From: Bradyrhizobium viridifuturi
GTDB lineage: Bacteria; Pseudomonadota; Alphaproteobacteria; Rhizobiales; Xanthobacteraceae
Length of the DNA: 64,000 nt
Assembly: GCF_001238275.1 (NCBI RefSeq)
Contig: NZ_LGTB01000002.1
Location: 186,001 to 250,000, forward strand
Direction: 5' to 3'
The notes under the pieces are model-generated. The model made no database searches. It had not been told where the DNA came from and worked only from the letters and a program-made list of their open reading frames with translations. The translations under genes were made by a program, and so were the position numbers. Below are positions 50,133 to 60,441 of the stretch, piece by piece (position 1 is the stretch's first letter; each line of letters starts with the position of its first letter).

Positions 50133-50242
50133 GAAGCAGCCCTCCTTTCTCGGCCAAAAAGTTGTGGTGCGCCGAGATTTAGCTGGACGCGCAACCGATG
50201 GCAAGCGCAGCCGGCGGGGCCGACCTGACGCTTCAGGCCGGT

Positions 50243-52928
50243 TTACCCGGCCTTGCGCACGGTTTCGGCCAACCGGTCGCCGCCGACCAGCGCGGCAAAT
50301 TGACTGATCGGGGCCGGCCGACCGATCAAATAGCCCTGCACCGCGTCGCAGCCCTCTTCCGAAAGGAGCCGAGCTGCGCCTCGGTCTCGACGCCTTCGGC
50401 GACGATCGACATTTCAAGACCGTGGCCGAGATCGATCACCGCGCGCACGATCGCGGCCGATTGCGGGTTGCGGCCGAGATTGATGACGAAGGCGCGGTCG
50501 ATCTTGATCTTGTCGAACGGAAACGCCTGCAGGTAGCTCAGCGAGGAATAGCCGCTGCCGAAATCGTCCATCGAGATGCGCACGCCGAGCGCCTTCAGCC
50601 GCCGCAGCAGCGACAGGCCGCGGTCGAAATCCTCGATCAGCACGCCCTCGGTGATTTCGAGCTCGAGGCGGTCGGGCGTCAGCCCGGTCTCGAGCAGGAT
50701 CGAATGGACGAGGCCGACGAGGTCGCCATGGGTGAATTGCGCCGGCGACAGGTTGACGGCGACCTGCATCGGCACCGCCCACGAGGCCGCCTCGCGGCAG
50801 GCTTCGCGCAGGATCCATTCGCCCATCTCGACGATCAGGCCGCTTTCTTCCGCGAGCGGGATGAAGTCGCTGGGCGGCACGAAGCCGCGCACCGGATGGT
50901 GCCAGCGCGCCAGCGCCTCGAAGCCGATGATCTGGCTGCCCGCGACGCTCGGGCCCGCAGCCGCCTGCGGCTGGTAGTAGAGCGACAATTCGCCGTTCTT
51001 GATCGCGACCGACAGTTCCTGATGCAGCACGCGGCGATCGCGGATCTGCTGGTCCATCTCGGGCTCGAAGATCGAGATCGTGCCGCGCGACTTCGCCTTG
51101 GCGCGGAACAGCGCCGCGCCCGAATTGGCCAGCAGCGAGGCCGCGTCGGACCCATTGTGCGGGAACACGGCGATCCCGGCGGTGAGCCCGGTCCGCACCG
51201 ACTTGCCGTCGATCAGGAAATCCTGCCCGAGCGCCTCGGCGGCCTGCTCCGCCAGCGCGATGCCCGCGACGGGCTGCTGGCCGTCGATGATGAGGCCGAA
51301 TTCGTCGCCGGACAGCCGTGCGACCACGCCGCCGCGCGCCACGTTCTGCAAGCGCTGCGCGACCTCGATCAGCACCTTGTCGCCCATCGCATGGCCGTAG
51401 ACGTCGTTGATCTCCTTCAGCCCGTCGAGGTCGACGCAGAGCACGGCGAATTCCTCGTCGGTGCCGTCGCAGGCCTCGATCATCTGGGTCAGCGCCTGCA
51501 GGAAGGCGGCGCGGTTCGGCAGATCGGTCAGACCGTCGTGATAGGCCATGTGCGCCATCCGTGACTCGGTCTGGCGCCGGTCGGTGACGTCCTCATGGGT
51601 CTTGATCAGATATTGCGGCTCGCCGGCATCGTCTAGCACGGTCATGCGGCGGGTCAGGAACAGCCGCAGGCCGTCCTTGGTCGAGATCGGATGCTCCTCG
51701 GCGATCATGCTGCGCTTCCTGATCGCGGCCTCGTCACGGGCGACGATCAGCTTGGCTTCGCGCGCGTGAAGATGTCGGACGCGGTGAGGCCGGCGGCATC
51801 CTCGCGGCGGCGGTTGAGGATCGTCTCGGCGCTGCGGTTGGCCAGCAGATAGCGACCGTCGCTGACGCGCTGCACGATCAGCGAGACCGGGATGTTGTCG
51901 ACCACGAGCTCGAGGAATTTCTTGTTGTTCTCGAGCTCGCGCGACAGCGAGCGGCGGTCGGTGACGTCCTCGAACAACGCGATCAGGAATTCCGGCTCGC
52001 CGGCCTCGTTGCGGGCGATCACCCGGTTCGACGCCAGGATGCGCTTCTCCGCACCGCGTTCGACGAAGAACTCGCTGCGGTGATAGCCCTCCGGCGCATC
52101 CAGCGCCGCGCGGTCGGCAGCATCGATGCTGAGCGCGGTCTCGGGGCGGAAGATCTCGTCGGCGCGCTTGCCGACGATGTGATCGCGCGAGAACCGCGAG
52201 AAGCGCTCGAACGCGCGGTTGGCGAAGATGTAGCGGCCGTCCTCGATGTTCTTGGCCGCGACGCAGACCGGGACGTTGTCGAGCACGGATTCGAGGAACT
52301 GCGTGGTCGAGGCCAGCTTGCGCGACAGCTGGCGCTGGTCGGTGCAATCGAGATGGGTCGCCACCGAGCCGCCGTTCGGCAGCGGAAAATATCTCACCAG
52401 CACCGACCTGCCGCCGGGCAGTTCGGTGACCAGCCCTTCGGGCGCTGCGGCCCTGGCGAAGAAATCCGCGGCGCTGACGTCGAGCACGCCGCGGTCGCGG
52501 CGCAGCTCCAGCAGTTCGGTGCCGGTCATGTGGCGCCGGATGTCGGCGCGCGACAGGCCGTAGATGTCGAGATAGCGGTCGTTGCAGAACACGATGCGCT
52601 CCTGCGCATCGGTCATCACCACGCCCTGGTTCAGATGGTTGAGCGCCGACGACACGAAGGCGTTGCGTCGCAGTTGCGCGCGCTTGGCCTTGCGCAGGGC
52701 CGAGAGCACCCAGAGCCCGATCGCACCGAGGAAGGATGCGACCACCACGCTGCCGATCAGGAGCTCCCAGACCACACCCGGATCGAGGTCACCCAGATAG
52801 GTCGACGGCGCGAAGGCGGCGGTGGCGGCCCGGGCTACGCTGAACGGCACGACGGCGGCGATCAGGCAAAGGAGGGCCCTTGCCGGAATCGAATTCTTCC
52901 CGCCCGCCTGCCACTTCCTGCCAGCCAT
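50243..52928 (-). pseudogene. PAS-GGDEF-EAL signalling protein (two frameshifts)
   Basis: Restoring one base near 51759 and one near 50370 gives 895 residues with a stop at 50243. Two N-terminal membrane helices (ALLCLIAAVVPFSVARA; LLIGSVVVASFLGAIGLWVL) precede three PAS domains, a GGDEF domain whose motif reads RLSGDEFGL, and an EAL domain with FEALARWHHP, DDFGSGYSSLSYL and AEGVETEAQL. SGDEF is seen in many composite proteins, so the GGDEF half may or may not make cyclic di-GMP, while the EAL residues for breaking it are intact. It is a membrane-bound switch for c-di-GMP. Confidence 0.85.
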
Positions 52929-53201
52929 TAATCACCCGCGGATTTCCGGGGCGAGTGTCCGGCTCCGGCGGTTTGGATCGGGTAAACGCGTACGGATGCA
53001 ACTGGAATATGCCACTTAATATGCGGCAATTGCCCTGACATGATTAATGCTCCACTAACAGGGCATGGCTCCCCAACTAATTGAGATGGCCCAAGTACTT
53101 GTCTAATAAGCACTTGCCGAATGCGATCGGATCGGCAGAACGATGTTGGCGGCAACGGCCAAGGCGTGGCTGCGCGGAAATGTTCGGACCTGAAGGACAA
53201 G
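52929..53201. other. intergenic between divergent genes
   Basis: The stretch separates the GGDEF-EAL gene (minus) from the FAD oxidase gene (plus). No clear site was recognised. Confidence 0.35.
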
Positions 53202-54305
53202 ATGGACAGGGTTGATTGCGTGATCGTCGGTGCGGGGGTGATCGGCCTCGCCGTGGCGCGCCGGCTGGCACAGGCCGGCCGCGAGGTGATTGTGATCGAG
53301 GAGGCCGAAGGGATCGGCACGGTGACCTCGTCGCGAAACAGCGAGGTGATCCACGCCGGCATCTACTACAAGGCCGGCAGCCTGATGGCGCGGATGTGCG
53401 TCAGCGGCAAGCGGGCGCTGTACCGCTACTGCGCCGAGCACGGCATCCCGCACAAGAATTGCGGCAAGCTGATCGTCGCCACCACACCGGCGGAGACCGA
53501 GAAACTGCAGTCGATCCGGGCCCATGCCGCGGCCAACGGCGTCGACGACATGCAGCTGTTGTCCGGCGAGGCGGCGCGGGCGCTGGAACCGGCGCTGAAC
53601 TGCGATGCGGCGCTGCTGTCGCCCTCGACCGGGATTATCGACAGCCATGCTTACATGCTGGCGCTGCTCGGCGACGCCGAGGCGGCCGGGGCGGCGTTCG
53701 CTTTCCATACGCCGCTGCTCCACGCCAGGGCAACGGCTAACGGGTTCGAGATCGAAGCCGGCGGCGCGGCTCCCATGACGCTGGCCTGCGATCTTCTGGT
53801 CAATGCCGCCGGCCTCGGCGCGACGGCGGTCGCGCGCAGCGTCGAGGGCATGCCCATCGCGTTGATTCCAACCGCCTATTTGGCCAAGGGCAACTACTTC
53901 AGCTGCAGCGCCAAGGCGCCGTTCTCGCACCTGATCTATCCGGTGCCGGAGCCCGGCGGGCTCGGCGTGCACCTGACGCTCGACATGGCTGGACAGGCAA
54001 GGTTCGGCCCCGACGTCGAGTGGATCGATCGCATCGATTACGCCGTCGATCCTGATCGGGCGCAACGGTTCTATCCGGCGATCCGGAAGTACTGGCCGAC
54101 CCTGCCGGATGGCGCGCTGATGCCGAGCTATTCGGGAATCCGGCCCAAGATCGTGCCGCCGGCGGTGGCGACGCAGGATTTCCTGATCCAGGGGCCAGCC
54201 GAACACGGCGTCGCCGGTCTGATCAACCTGTTTGGGATTGAATCGCCCGGGTTGACGTCATCGCTCGCGCTGGCCGACCATGTCGGCGCGCTCGCGGAAC
54301 TCTGA
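53202..54305 (+). CDS. FAD-dependent oxidoreductase, L-2-hydroxyglutarate oxidase (LhgO)-like
   Basis: From the ATG at 53202 (AAGGA just upstream) the 367-residue protein has a DAO-type fold: [35 protein letters not shown] with the motif typical of Lhg[28 protein letters not shown] and a C-terminal [16 protein letters not shown]. It likely oxidises L-2-hydroxyglutarate or a similar hydroxyacid to the keto acid at the membrane. Neighbours give no pathway context. The frame extends upstream to 53121 without support. Confidence 0.85.
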   Translation: MDRVDCVIVGAGVIGLAVARRLAQAGREVIVIEEAEGIGTVTSSRNSEVIHAGIYYKAGSLMARMCVSGKRALYRYCAEHGIPHKNCGKLIVATTPAETEKLQSIRAHAAANGVDDMQLLSGEAARALEPALNCDAALLSPSTGIIDSHAYMLALLGDAEAAGAAFAFHTPLLHARATANGFEIEAGGAAPMTLACDLLVNAAGLGATAVARSVEGMPIALIPTAYLAKGNYFSCSAKAPFSHLIYPVPEPGGLGVHLTLDMAGQARFGPDVEWIDRIDYAVDPDRAQRFYPAIRKYWPTLPDGALMPSYSGIRPKIVPPAVATQDFLIQGPAEHGVAGLINLFGIESPGLTSSLALADHVGALAEL

Positions 54306-54397
54306 GCAAACGCAGCGAAGCCTCCCGAGGGAAACGCGGTCGGGCGTTGATCCCTCGGTGAAAGGCCAGATTATTCGCTGATTTGCGGGGACTTGGC

Positions 54398-54583
54398 TTA
54401 GTGGACCGTGTCGTCGGCGGAAAGTCGCAACCGCTCGATTTGATCCTTGACCATCAGCTTGCGGCGCTTCAGCTCGCAAATGTGCAGGTCGTCTACAGAG
54501 GGGTGAACGAGCGCTTCGTGCAGTTCGTTCTCGAGTATTTTGTGTTTACGCTCCAGCTCAACGAGATGGGCCTGGATTGCCAT
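54398..54583 (-). CDS. DUF465 (YdcH-like) small coiled-coil protein
   Basis: The 61-residue protein has the DUF465 pattern: HLVELERKHKILENEL, then LHICELKRRKLMVKDQIERL. These small helical-hairpin proteins are widespread in alphaproteobacteria, often in pairs; their role is unknown. A second member lies 240 bases away on the other strand. Confidence 0.88.
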   Translation of the reverse strand: MAIQAHLVELERKHKILENELHEALVHPSVDDLHICELKRRKLMVKDQIERLRLSADDTVH

Positions 54584-54823
54584 TGCGAACTCTCCTCGGT
54601 GCGTTAAACCTCAGGTTCGATCCGGACTCCCAAGTGTACACAAGTGGGCGGCACTGTCGATAGGGGACGCGAAATGCCGCAGACACGCATTTCGGTTTAT
54701 CTGTAACCAATCGTGACTATGGAACCGGTTCAGCTTGCGCGGCGCGCGCGCAGGGAGGATATTCCGGTAAGCGGCTGCTTCGGCCGCGACAACCTCGTCG
54801 TGCTTACCAGTTAATACACAACC

Positions 54824-55030
54824 ATGAACGATCAGGATGAGCGCGAACTCCTCGCCGAGCTTGCGCGTCTGCAACAAGAGCACCGCGACCTCGATGCCGC
54901 GATCGACGCGTTGCATCAGTCGCCAGCGCCGGATCTCCTGATGTTGCAGCGCTTGAAGAAGCGGAAGCTGCAACTGCGCGACCGCATCGCCTTCATCGAA
55001 GATCAGATCACGCCCGACATCATCGCCTGA
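54824..55030 (+). CDS. DUF465 (YdcH-like) small coiled-coil protein
   Basis: The 68-residue protein repeats the family layout: ELARLQQEHRDLDAAIDAL, PDLLMLQRLKKRKLQLRDRI, then a short acidic end. It is divergent from the first DUF465 gene. The ATG at 54824 lies about 30 bases after a possible -10 region and has no strong ribosome binding site. Confidence 0.85.
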   Translation: MNDQDERELLAELARLQQEHRDLDAAIDALHQSPAPDLLMLQRLKKRKLQLRDRIAFIEDQITPDIIA

Positions 55031-55216
55031 GTGCGCCCCTTCGCTTCGGCGGCCGGCTGGTTCAGGCCCGGCGGCAGGTTTTCCCCGTCATCCACAGCGC
55101 CTCGCTGGCTTCACGTTCGCGGCAACGAACCCGCACAAGGCTTTCGGCGCTTGACTCCAAAAGAACAAAATAAGAACATGCCGGCCCAGCCGCAAGCCAT
55201 CAGAGGGAGTTTCGCC

Positions 55217-55438
55217 ATGTCCGCACCCCCGTCCCTGCCCGAGCACACCCACTACGAGAAGGCCTGCGATCAGGCGATCGCGATGTGCGACGGCAACCTG
55301 CGCAGCACCATCAAGGCGCTGATCATGGCCAACGAATATCTGGAAGCCGAGCTCGAGGAATTGCAGGCCGCGATCACCGCCGGCTGCGTGCCGGCGCGGA
55401 CCCAGTCGGCGAGCGACGTGGCGAGCGATGCCGCCTGA
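55217..55438 (+). CDS. small hypothetical protein
   Basis: The 73-residue frame starts at ATG 55217, with GAGGGAG upstream. MCDGNLRSTIKALIMANEYL and EAELEELQAAI suggest two amphipathic helices. I recognise no named family. The next small gene starts 18 bases after its stop, so the two probably form an operon. Confidence 0.65.
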   Translation: MSAPPSLPEHTHYEKACDQAIAMCDGNLRSTIKALIMANEYLEAELEELQAAITAGCVPARTQSASDVASDAA

Positions 55439-55456
55439 CCATCGAGGAGCACAGCA

Positions 55457-55708
55457 ATGGCTGACGTGACCTACTACGTGGCGCTGCCCTTCATGCAGGA
55501 CGACGACGGCACGCCGGTCGCCGGCAACGCCGAGGAGTGCCAGAGCTCGGCGATCGCGCTGCGCCGCGCGGAGACGATGTCGCGGATGCCCGGCAGCATC
55601 GGCGCCGTCGCGTTCAGCCGATCCGGCGATCCGGCGATCGGCGAATTCGGCGATGCCAAGCTGCTGCGGGCCTACGGCAATGTGCCCGAGGATCTCAGCG
55701 CGCTGTAG
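55457..55708 (+). CDS. small hypothetical protein
   Basis: The 83-residue product begins ADVTYYVALPFMQDDDGTPV and includes SSAIALRRAETMSRMPGSIG. GAGGAG precedes the ATG. The pattern is that of conserved small alphaproteobacterial proteins of unknown role. It follows the previous small gene closely. Confidence 0.65.
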   Translation: MADVTYYVALPFMQDDDGTPVAGNAEECQSSAIALRRAETMSRMPGSIGAVAFSRSGDPAIGEFGDAKLLRAYGNVPEDLSAL

Positions 55709-55716
55709 ATCCCAGG

Positions 55717-55760
55717 GCGTTTTCGCGCGAAGCGGCGGCCGGTTCGCGTGAAGAAAACGC
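55717..55760. repeat. interspersed repeat with GCGTTTTC/GAAAACGC ends, copy 3
   Basis: GCGTTTTCGCGCGAAGCGG ... TTCGCGTGAAGAAAACGC matches copies 1 and 2, nine bases after a stop codon. Confidence 0.75.
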
Positions 55761-55807
55761 GTCAGGAAATCCAGGCCGTGGCGATTGATCGGAACGGAAA
55801 ACCCCTG

Positions 55808-55831
55808 GGATTACCGCTAGGATTACCGCTA
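55808..55831. repeat. 12-base tandem repeat at the end of a GGDEF gene
   Basis: GGATTACCGCTA occurs twice in tandem, followed by the start of a third unit. The stop codon of the minus-strand GGDEF gene is the CTA at the edge of the repeat. Confidence 0.7.
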
Positions 55832-56545
55832 GGATTCGTGGCGCCGCTGCGCCTTGCGCACATACATCGCGCGGTCGGCCTCATCGAGAACGCGATCGAG
55901 ATCCGAATGTGCGGTGAGGATCGCAACGCCTGCGGAGGCGCCTGCGGAGACCTGGCTGTCGCGGAACACGAAGGTCAGGCGGTCGATCGCATCTTCCAGC
56001 GCAGCTGCCTTGGCGTGGGCATCGGTCTCGCTGAGATTCCACAGCAGCACCGCGAACTCGTCGCCACCGAGACGACCGACCACGTCGGAGGCGCGCACCT
56101 GGTCGGATATCGCGGCAACGATCCTCTTCAGCACCTCGTCGCCGGCCGCGTGCCCGAAGGCATCGTTGATCGGCTTGAGGCGGTCGACGTCGAGCACGAT
56201 CAGCGCGCCGGAGGCCTGATAGCGCTTGATGAAGGAGAGCGATCGGGCGAGCTCGCGCTCGAAGCCGCGGCGATTGAAGATGTCGAGCAGGAAGTCGGTC
56301 TCGGCCGAGGCCTGCAGCTCCTCGATCCGGGCCTGGGCCCGCGCCAGTTGCGCCCGCAATCTGCGGATGGTGGATTTGTCGCCGGATGCGACCGCGCCCC
56401 GCGTGGGCGCTTCGGTTCCAACCGCTTTTTCGCCAGTCCCCTTGGTTCCAGTTCTGCCCGGCCCCGGTTTGCGCGCGGCGGGCGCGCCTTTCCGTCGTTT
56501 TGCGGCCCCTGAGGCGGCCGCCGTCGTCTTTTTCTTCATGCGCAT
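55829..56545 (-). CDS. diguanylate cyclase (GGDEF domain)
   Basis: The 238-residue protein has a basic, Ala/Lys-rich N-terminus, a short coiled coil (RRLRAQLARAQARIEELQA) and one GGDEF domain with an intact GRLGGDEFAVLLW active site. An inhibitory RxxD site (RASD) lies five residues before GGDEF, so product feedback is likely. It should make c-di-GMP in the cytoplasm. It is convergent with the small plus-strand genes. The Lys-rich start may bind nucleic acid or the membrane. Confidence 0.9.
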   Translation of the reverse strand: MRMKKKTTAAASGAAKRRKGAPAARKPGPGRTGTKGTGEKAVGTEAPTRGAVASGDKSTIRRLRAQLARAQARIEELQASAETDFLLDIFNRRGFERELARSLSFIKRYQASGALIVLDVDRLKPINDAFGHAAGDEVLKRIVAAISDQVRASDVVGRLGGDEFAVLLWNLSETDAHAKAAALEDAIDRLTFVFRDSQVSAGASAGVAILTAHSDLDRVLDEADRAMYVRKAQRRHES

Positions 56546-56690
56546 CCTTGTTGAGGCCTGCTTATGAAGGCTTGCCGGGATTCACCAAGACAGGATAGTC
56601 CATTCTGACTCCCTTGCCACGCCTTGGATGAGAACCGGGCCGTCCCTATAATCGGCCTATGCTTTTGGATTCCTGCACAGAATTGAAGAG

Positions 56691-57179
56691 ATGACCGCTC
56701 CGATCGCCATCATCATGGGAAGCCAGTCCGACTGGGAAACCATGCGCCATGCCGCCGAGACCCTGGCCGCACTGGGTGTTGCCTGCGAAACGCGCATCGT
56801 TTCGGCGCACCGCACCCCGGATCGCCTCTATGCCTTTGCCAAGGGCGCCAAGGCTGCGGGGCACAAGGTGATCATTGCCGGCGCCGGCGGCGCCGCGCAT
56901 CTGCCGGGCATGACGGCCGCGTTGACGGAGCTTCCGGTGTTCGGAGTTCCCGTCGAGTCGAAGGCGCTGTCCGGCGTCGATTCGCTGTACTCGATCGTGC
57001 AGATGCCGGCCGGCATCCCGGTCGGGACGCTGGCCATCGGCAAGGCCGGCGCGATCAATGCCGCGCTGCTCGCGGCGAGCGTGCTCGCGCTCAACGATCC
57101 TGCTTTGTCGGCTCGCCTTGCGGCCTGGCGCAAGCAGCAGACCGATGCGGTCAACGAACATCCGGAGGGCTCGGCGTGA
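56691..57179 (+). CDS. purE: 5-(carboxyamino)imidazole ribonucleotide mutase (PurE)
   Basis: The 162-residue protein is class I Pur[30 protein letters not shown] and [15 protein letters not shown] form the active site, with [19 protein letters not shown] later. It moves the carboxyl group of N5-CAIR to give CAIR in purine synthesis. Its stop overlaps the purK start by four bases, a standard purEK operon. Confidence 0.97.
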   Translation: MTAPIAIIMGSQSDWETMRHAAETLAALGVACETRIVSAHRTPDRLYAFAKGAKAAGHKVIIAGAGGAAHLPGMTAALTELPVFGVPVESKALSGVDSLYSIVQMPAGIPVGTLAIGKAGAINAALLAASVLALNDPALSARLAAWRKQQTDAVNEHPEGSA

Positions 57180-58282
57180 CGGCTTCAAACCTCGTGAAGC
57201 TGAAGCCGGGCGACACCATTGGAATCCTCGGCGGCGGACAATTGGGCCGGATGCTGGCGATGTCCGCAGCGCGCCTCGGGCTGCGCTGCCAGGTGTTCTC
57301 GCCGGATCCGGATTCGCCGGCGTTCGACGTGGTGCAGCACGCGACCTGCGCGGAATATGCCGACGTCGAGGCGCTCGAACTGTTCGCCAACGACGTCGAC
57401 GTCGTCACCTATGAATTCGAGAACGTCCCGGCCGCGACCGCGATGGTGCTCGCCGCGCGCCGCCCGGTGCTGCCGGCGTACAAGATCCTCGAGACCACGC
57501 AGGACCGGCTGATCGAGAAGGATTTCATCAGCAAGCTCGGCATCGGCACGGCCGATTATGCCGACGTCTCCTCGGTCGCCACGCTGCGCAGCGCGATCGA
57601 GCGGATCGGGCTGCCTGCCGTGATCAAGACCCGCCGCTTCGGCTATGACGGCAAGGGTCAGGCCATCATCCGCGCGGGCGATGACCTCGAGCAGGTCTGG
57701 GACGATCTCGGCACCAAGTCGGCGATCCTCGAGGCCTTCGTGCCGTTCGAGCGCGAGATCTCGGTGATCGCAGCCCGCTCCGCGTCCGGCGAGGTCGAGT
57801 GCTTCGACGTCACCGAGAACGAGCATCGCGACCACATTTTGAAGATATCCCGCGCGCCGGCCGCGATTCCCGCGGAGCTTGCCGCGCAGGCGCGCGCGAT
57901 CGCGGAAAGGATCGCGTCGGCGCTCGACTATGTCGGCGTGCTCGCGGTGGAATTGTTCGTGGTGCCCGGCAACGGCAAGGCGGCGACGGTGCTGGTCAAC
58001 GAGATCGCACCGCGCGTGCACAATTCCGGTCACTGGACGCTCGACGGCGCCTCGATCTCGCAGTTCGAGCAGCACATCCGCGCGATCGCCGGCTGGCCGC
58101 TGGGCAAGCCGGTGCGCCATGGCGAGGTCACCATGACCAACCTGATCGGCGACGACATCCTGAGCTACGAGCAGTGGCTCACCGTCCCCGGCGCCACCGT
58201 CCATCTGTACGGCAAGGGCACGCCGCGTCCCGGCCGCAAGATGGGGCACGTCACCGAAGTGACGCCGCCGCGCAAGCCGTGA
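57176..58282 (+). CDS. purK: 5-(carboxyamino)imidazole ribonucleotide synthase (PurK)
   Basis: The 368-residue ATP-grasp enzyme reads [20 protein letters not shown], then [36 protein letters not shown] and [17 protein letters not shown]. It carboxylates AIR with bicarbonate and ATP to make N5-CAIR for PurE. The GTG or ATG-type start overlaps purE by four bases. A strong hairpin follows the stop and separates it from the convergent aqpZ. Confidence 0.97.
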   Translation: MTASNLVKLKPGDTIGILGGGQLGRMLAMSAARLGLRCQVFSPDPDSPAFDVVQHATCAEYADVEALELFANDVDVVTYEFENVPAATAMVLAARRPVLPAYKILETTQDRLIEKDFISKLGIGTADYADVSSVATLRSAIERIGLPAVIKTRRFGYDGKGQAIIRAGDDLEQVWDDLGTKSAILEAFVPFEREISVIAARSASGEVECFDVTENEHRDHILKISRAPAAIPAELAAQARAIAERIASALDYVGVLAVELFVVPGNGKAATVLVNEIAPRVHNSGHWTLDGASISQFEQHIRAIAGWPLGKPVRHGEVTMTNLIGDDILSYEQWLTVPGATVHLYGKGTPRPGRKMGHVTEVTPPRKP

Positions 58283-58287
58283 ACTCT

Positions 58288-58322
58288 GCTAGAGCGCGAT
58301 GAGATCTTCACTGCGCTCTAGC
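58288..58322. terminator. hairpin between convergent purK and aqpZ
   Basis: GCTAGAGCGC and GCGCTCTAGC form a perfect 10-bp stem with a 15-base loop, six bases after the purK stop. No clear T tract follows, so termination is inferred from position. Confidence 0.5.
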
Positions 58323-58360
58323 GTCGTCGGGATCGTGGCAGCCACGATCCCGCTCGCAGA

Positions 58361-59083
58361 TCACGCAGTCTTGACGCCGGCGACGACGCCGGTCGGCTCG
58401 TCGCTGAGCCAGCGATAGATCACGCCGCCGAGCGCACCGCCGATCAAGGGCGCGACCCAGAACATCCAGAGCTGCGCCAGCGCCCAGCCGCCGACGAACA
58501 ACGCCGGCCCGGTGCTGCGCGCCGGGTTCACCGAAGTGTTGGTGACGGGAATGCTGACGAGATGGATCATCACCAGCGCGAGGCCGATGGCGAGCGGCGC
58601 GAAGCCGGCCGGCGCCTTGCCGTGGGTCGATCCCATGATGACGAACAGGAACATCATGGTCATCACGACCTCCATGATGAAGCACACCACCATGCTGTAC
58701 TGGCCCGGTGAATGCGCGTCATAGCCGTTGGAGGCGAAGCCCTTGCTGACATCGAAGCCGGGCGCGCCGCTCGCGATCACATAGAGCAGCCAGGCCGCGA
58801 CGATCGCGCCCACAACCTGCGCGATGATGTAGGGCAGCACCTGGCCGCCCGGGAAACGCCCGCCCGCAGCGAGCCCGACCGTCACCGCTGGGTTGAGGTG
58901 GCAGCCCGAGATATGGCCGATCGCGTAGGCCATGGTCACCACGCTGAGCCCGAACGCCAATGATACGCCGACCAGGCCGATTCCGACCTGCGGAAAGCCG
59001 GCCGCGATGACCGCGCTGCCGCAACCCGCGAATGTGAGCCAGAACGTACCGATCAGCTCGGCTGCATACTTCTTCATATCCAT
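58361..59083 (-). CDS. aqpZ: aquaporin Z
   Basis: The 240-residue protein has six predicted helices and both NPA boxes: [12 protein letters not shown] and [15 protein letters not shown]. The Arg after the second NPA and the TS before it fit the water-selective AqpZ type rather than GlpF. It sits in the inner membrane and equalises water. [17 protein letters not shown] is the first helix. The gene is convergent with purK and monocistronic. Confidence 0.93.
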   Translation of the reverse strand: MDMKKYAAELIGTFWLTFAGCGSAVIAAGFPQVGIGLVGVSLAFGLSVVTMAYAIGHISGCHLNPAVTVGLAAGGRFPGGQVLPYIIAQVVGAIVAAWLLYVIASGAPGFDVSKGFASNGYDAHSPGQYSMVVCFIMEVVMTMMFLFVIMGSTHGKAPAGFAPLAIGLALVMIHLVSIPVTNTSVNPARSTGPALFVGGWALAQLWMFWVAPLIGGALGGVIYRWLSDEPTGVVAGVKTA

Positions 59084-59347
59084 GTGCCATCTCCCCTATT
59101 TCCAATGCCCGGGTTATCCAAAACGCCGGGAGCGGCCCTCAACCGGGCGCCAAATCACCCAAATCAGGGCCGCACGATGGCATTTTCGCCCCATTTCGTG
59201 GCTTTACTAGGCCCGAAAGTCACTCGACCGGTGGACATCTGCGCGTTTGTCTGATACATGCGCGCGCCTAGGGTTAAGAGGCAGGCCTTTTGCCGCCCCT
59301 TTACCTCGCCAGAATTCCGAACCGATCAATTCAAAAGAGGATGCCGC

Positions 59348-59644
59348 GTGCAGGTTCTCGTCCGCGATAACAATGTCGACCAAGCCCTGAAGGCGCTGAA
59401 GAAGAAGATGCAGCGCGAGGGCATTTTCCGCGAGATGAAGCTCCGCGGTCACTACGAAAAGCCCTCTGAGAAGAAGGCTCGCGAAAAGGCTGAAGCCGTG
59501 CGCCGCGCTCGCAAGTTGGCGCGCAAGAAGCTGCAGCGTGAAGGCCTGCTGCCGATGAAGCCGAAGCCGGTGTTCGGCGCTGGTCCCGGTGGCGACCGCG
59601 GCGGCCGTCCCGGTGGTGCTGGCGCTGGTCGCGGCCCCCGCTGA
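59348..59644 (+). CDS. rpsU: 30S ribosomal protein bS21
   Basis: From the GTG at 59348 (AGAGGA six bases upstream) the 98-residue protein starts [20 protein letters not shown], then [19 protein letters not shown], the bS21 core that helps mRNA pairing on the 30S subunit. A Gly/Arg-rich tail of about 25 residues is added, as in related alphaproteobacteria. A rho-independent terminator follows. The frame is open back to 59258 without a ribosome binding site. Confidence 0.95.
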   Translation: MQVLVRDNNVDQALKALKKKMQREGIFREMKLRGHYEKPSEKKAREKAEAVRRARKLARKKLQREGLLPMKPKPVFGAGPGGDRGGRPGGAGAGRGPR

Positions 59645-59673
59645 ACCGTTTTGCCGATCTGGAAGTCTAACAG

Positions 59674-59702
59674 CGCGGGCCACAGGCCCGCGTTGTCGTT
59701 TT
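59674..59702 (+). terminator. rho-independent terminator of rpsU
   Basis: CGCGGGCC-ACA-GGCCCGCG is a perfect 8-bp stem followed by GTTGTCGTTTT, 30 bases after the rpsU stop. Confidence 0.85.
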
Positions 59703-59757
59703 GAAGCAGGCCGCGTTCCGGGGCACCCATGCAAGATTACCGGCAAGAGCATTTTGC

Positions 59758-60414
59758 ATGACGGATGCTCCGGCACCCCGCCTCCTCCTTCCGGCACCAA
59801 CGCGACGCCGTCCCGCGGCGCAACTCATCATCGCAGTGATTCTCGGCCTGCCGCTTGCGGGCTGCTCCTTCGACCTCGGGTCATGGGGTTCGGACGACAA
59901 GCCGAAACCGGCCGCCACCGCCGACAAGCCGGCTGCCGACACCATCACCCCGCAGGACATCAACAGCGCCAGGGATCACGCCACGCGCGGCCAGGTGCTG
60001 GCGCATTCCGGCAAGGTCGACGAGGCGCAGGCGGAGTTCGAGCAGGCGCTGACCTCCGACCCCTACAACATCCAGGCGCTGTACGGCCGTGGCCTGATCT
60101 ATCAGGGCCGCGGGCAACATCAGCAGGCGATCGACGATTTCACGGCGGCCAGCGGGCTGTCGCCGCAGAAGGCCGAGCCGCTGGTCGGCCGCGCCACCAG
60201 CTACCTCGCGCTCGACAAGGCCAAGCAGGCTGCCACCGACCTCGATGAGGCGGTGCAGGCCGATCCCAACAATGTTGCGGCGTGGAGCGCCCGGGGCCAG
60301 GCCTATGAGCGGCTCGGCGACAAGGCCAAGGCGGCGGCGTCCTACAATCGCGTGCTGGCGCTGCGGCCGAATGACGGCAATGCGCGCAGCGGGCTGGCGC
60401 GCACCGGCGGATAG
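59758..60414 (+). CDS. TPR lipoprotein
   Basis: The 218-residue product has a hydrophobic segment AAQLIIAVILGLPLAGCSF with a lipobox (LAGC), so it is likely lipid-anchored. Three or four TPR units follow: ARDHATRGQVLAHSGKVDE, ALYGRGLIYQGRGQHQQA and AWSARGQAYERLGDKAKA. It should act as an envelope scaffold. The ATG at 59758 was chosen over an upstream frame start at 59701, which lies in the rpsU terminator. Confidence 0.85.
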   Translation: MTDAPAPRLLLPAPTRRRPAAQLIIAVILGLPLAGCSFDLGSWGSDDKPKPAATADKPAADTITPQDINSARDHATRGQVLAHSGKVDEAQAEFEQALTSDPYNIQALYGRGLIYQGRGQHQQAIDDFTAASGLSPQKAEPLVGRATSYLALDKAKQAATDLDEAVQADPNNVAAWSARGQAYERLGDKAKAAASYNRVLALRPNDGNARSGLARTGG

Positions 60415-60441
60415 TCGCTCAGGCTGGCTTCGGCAGGACGC

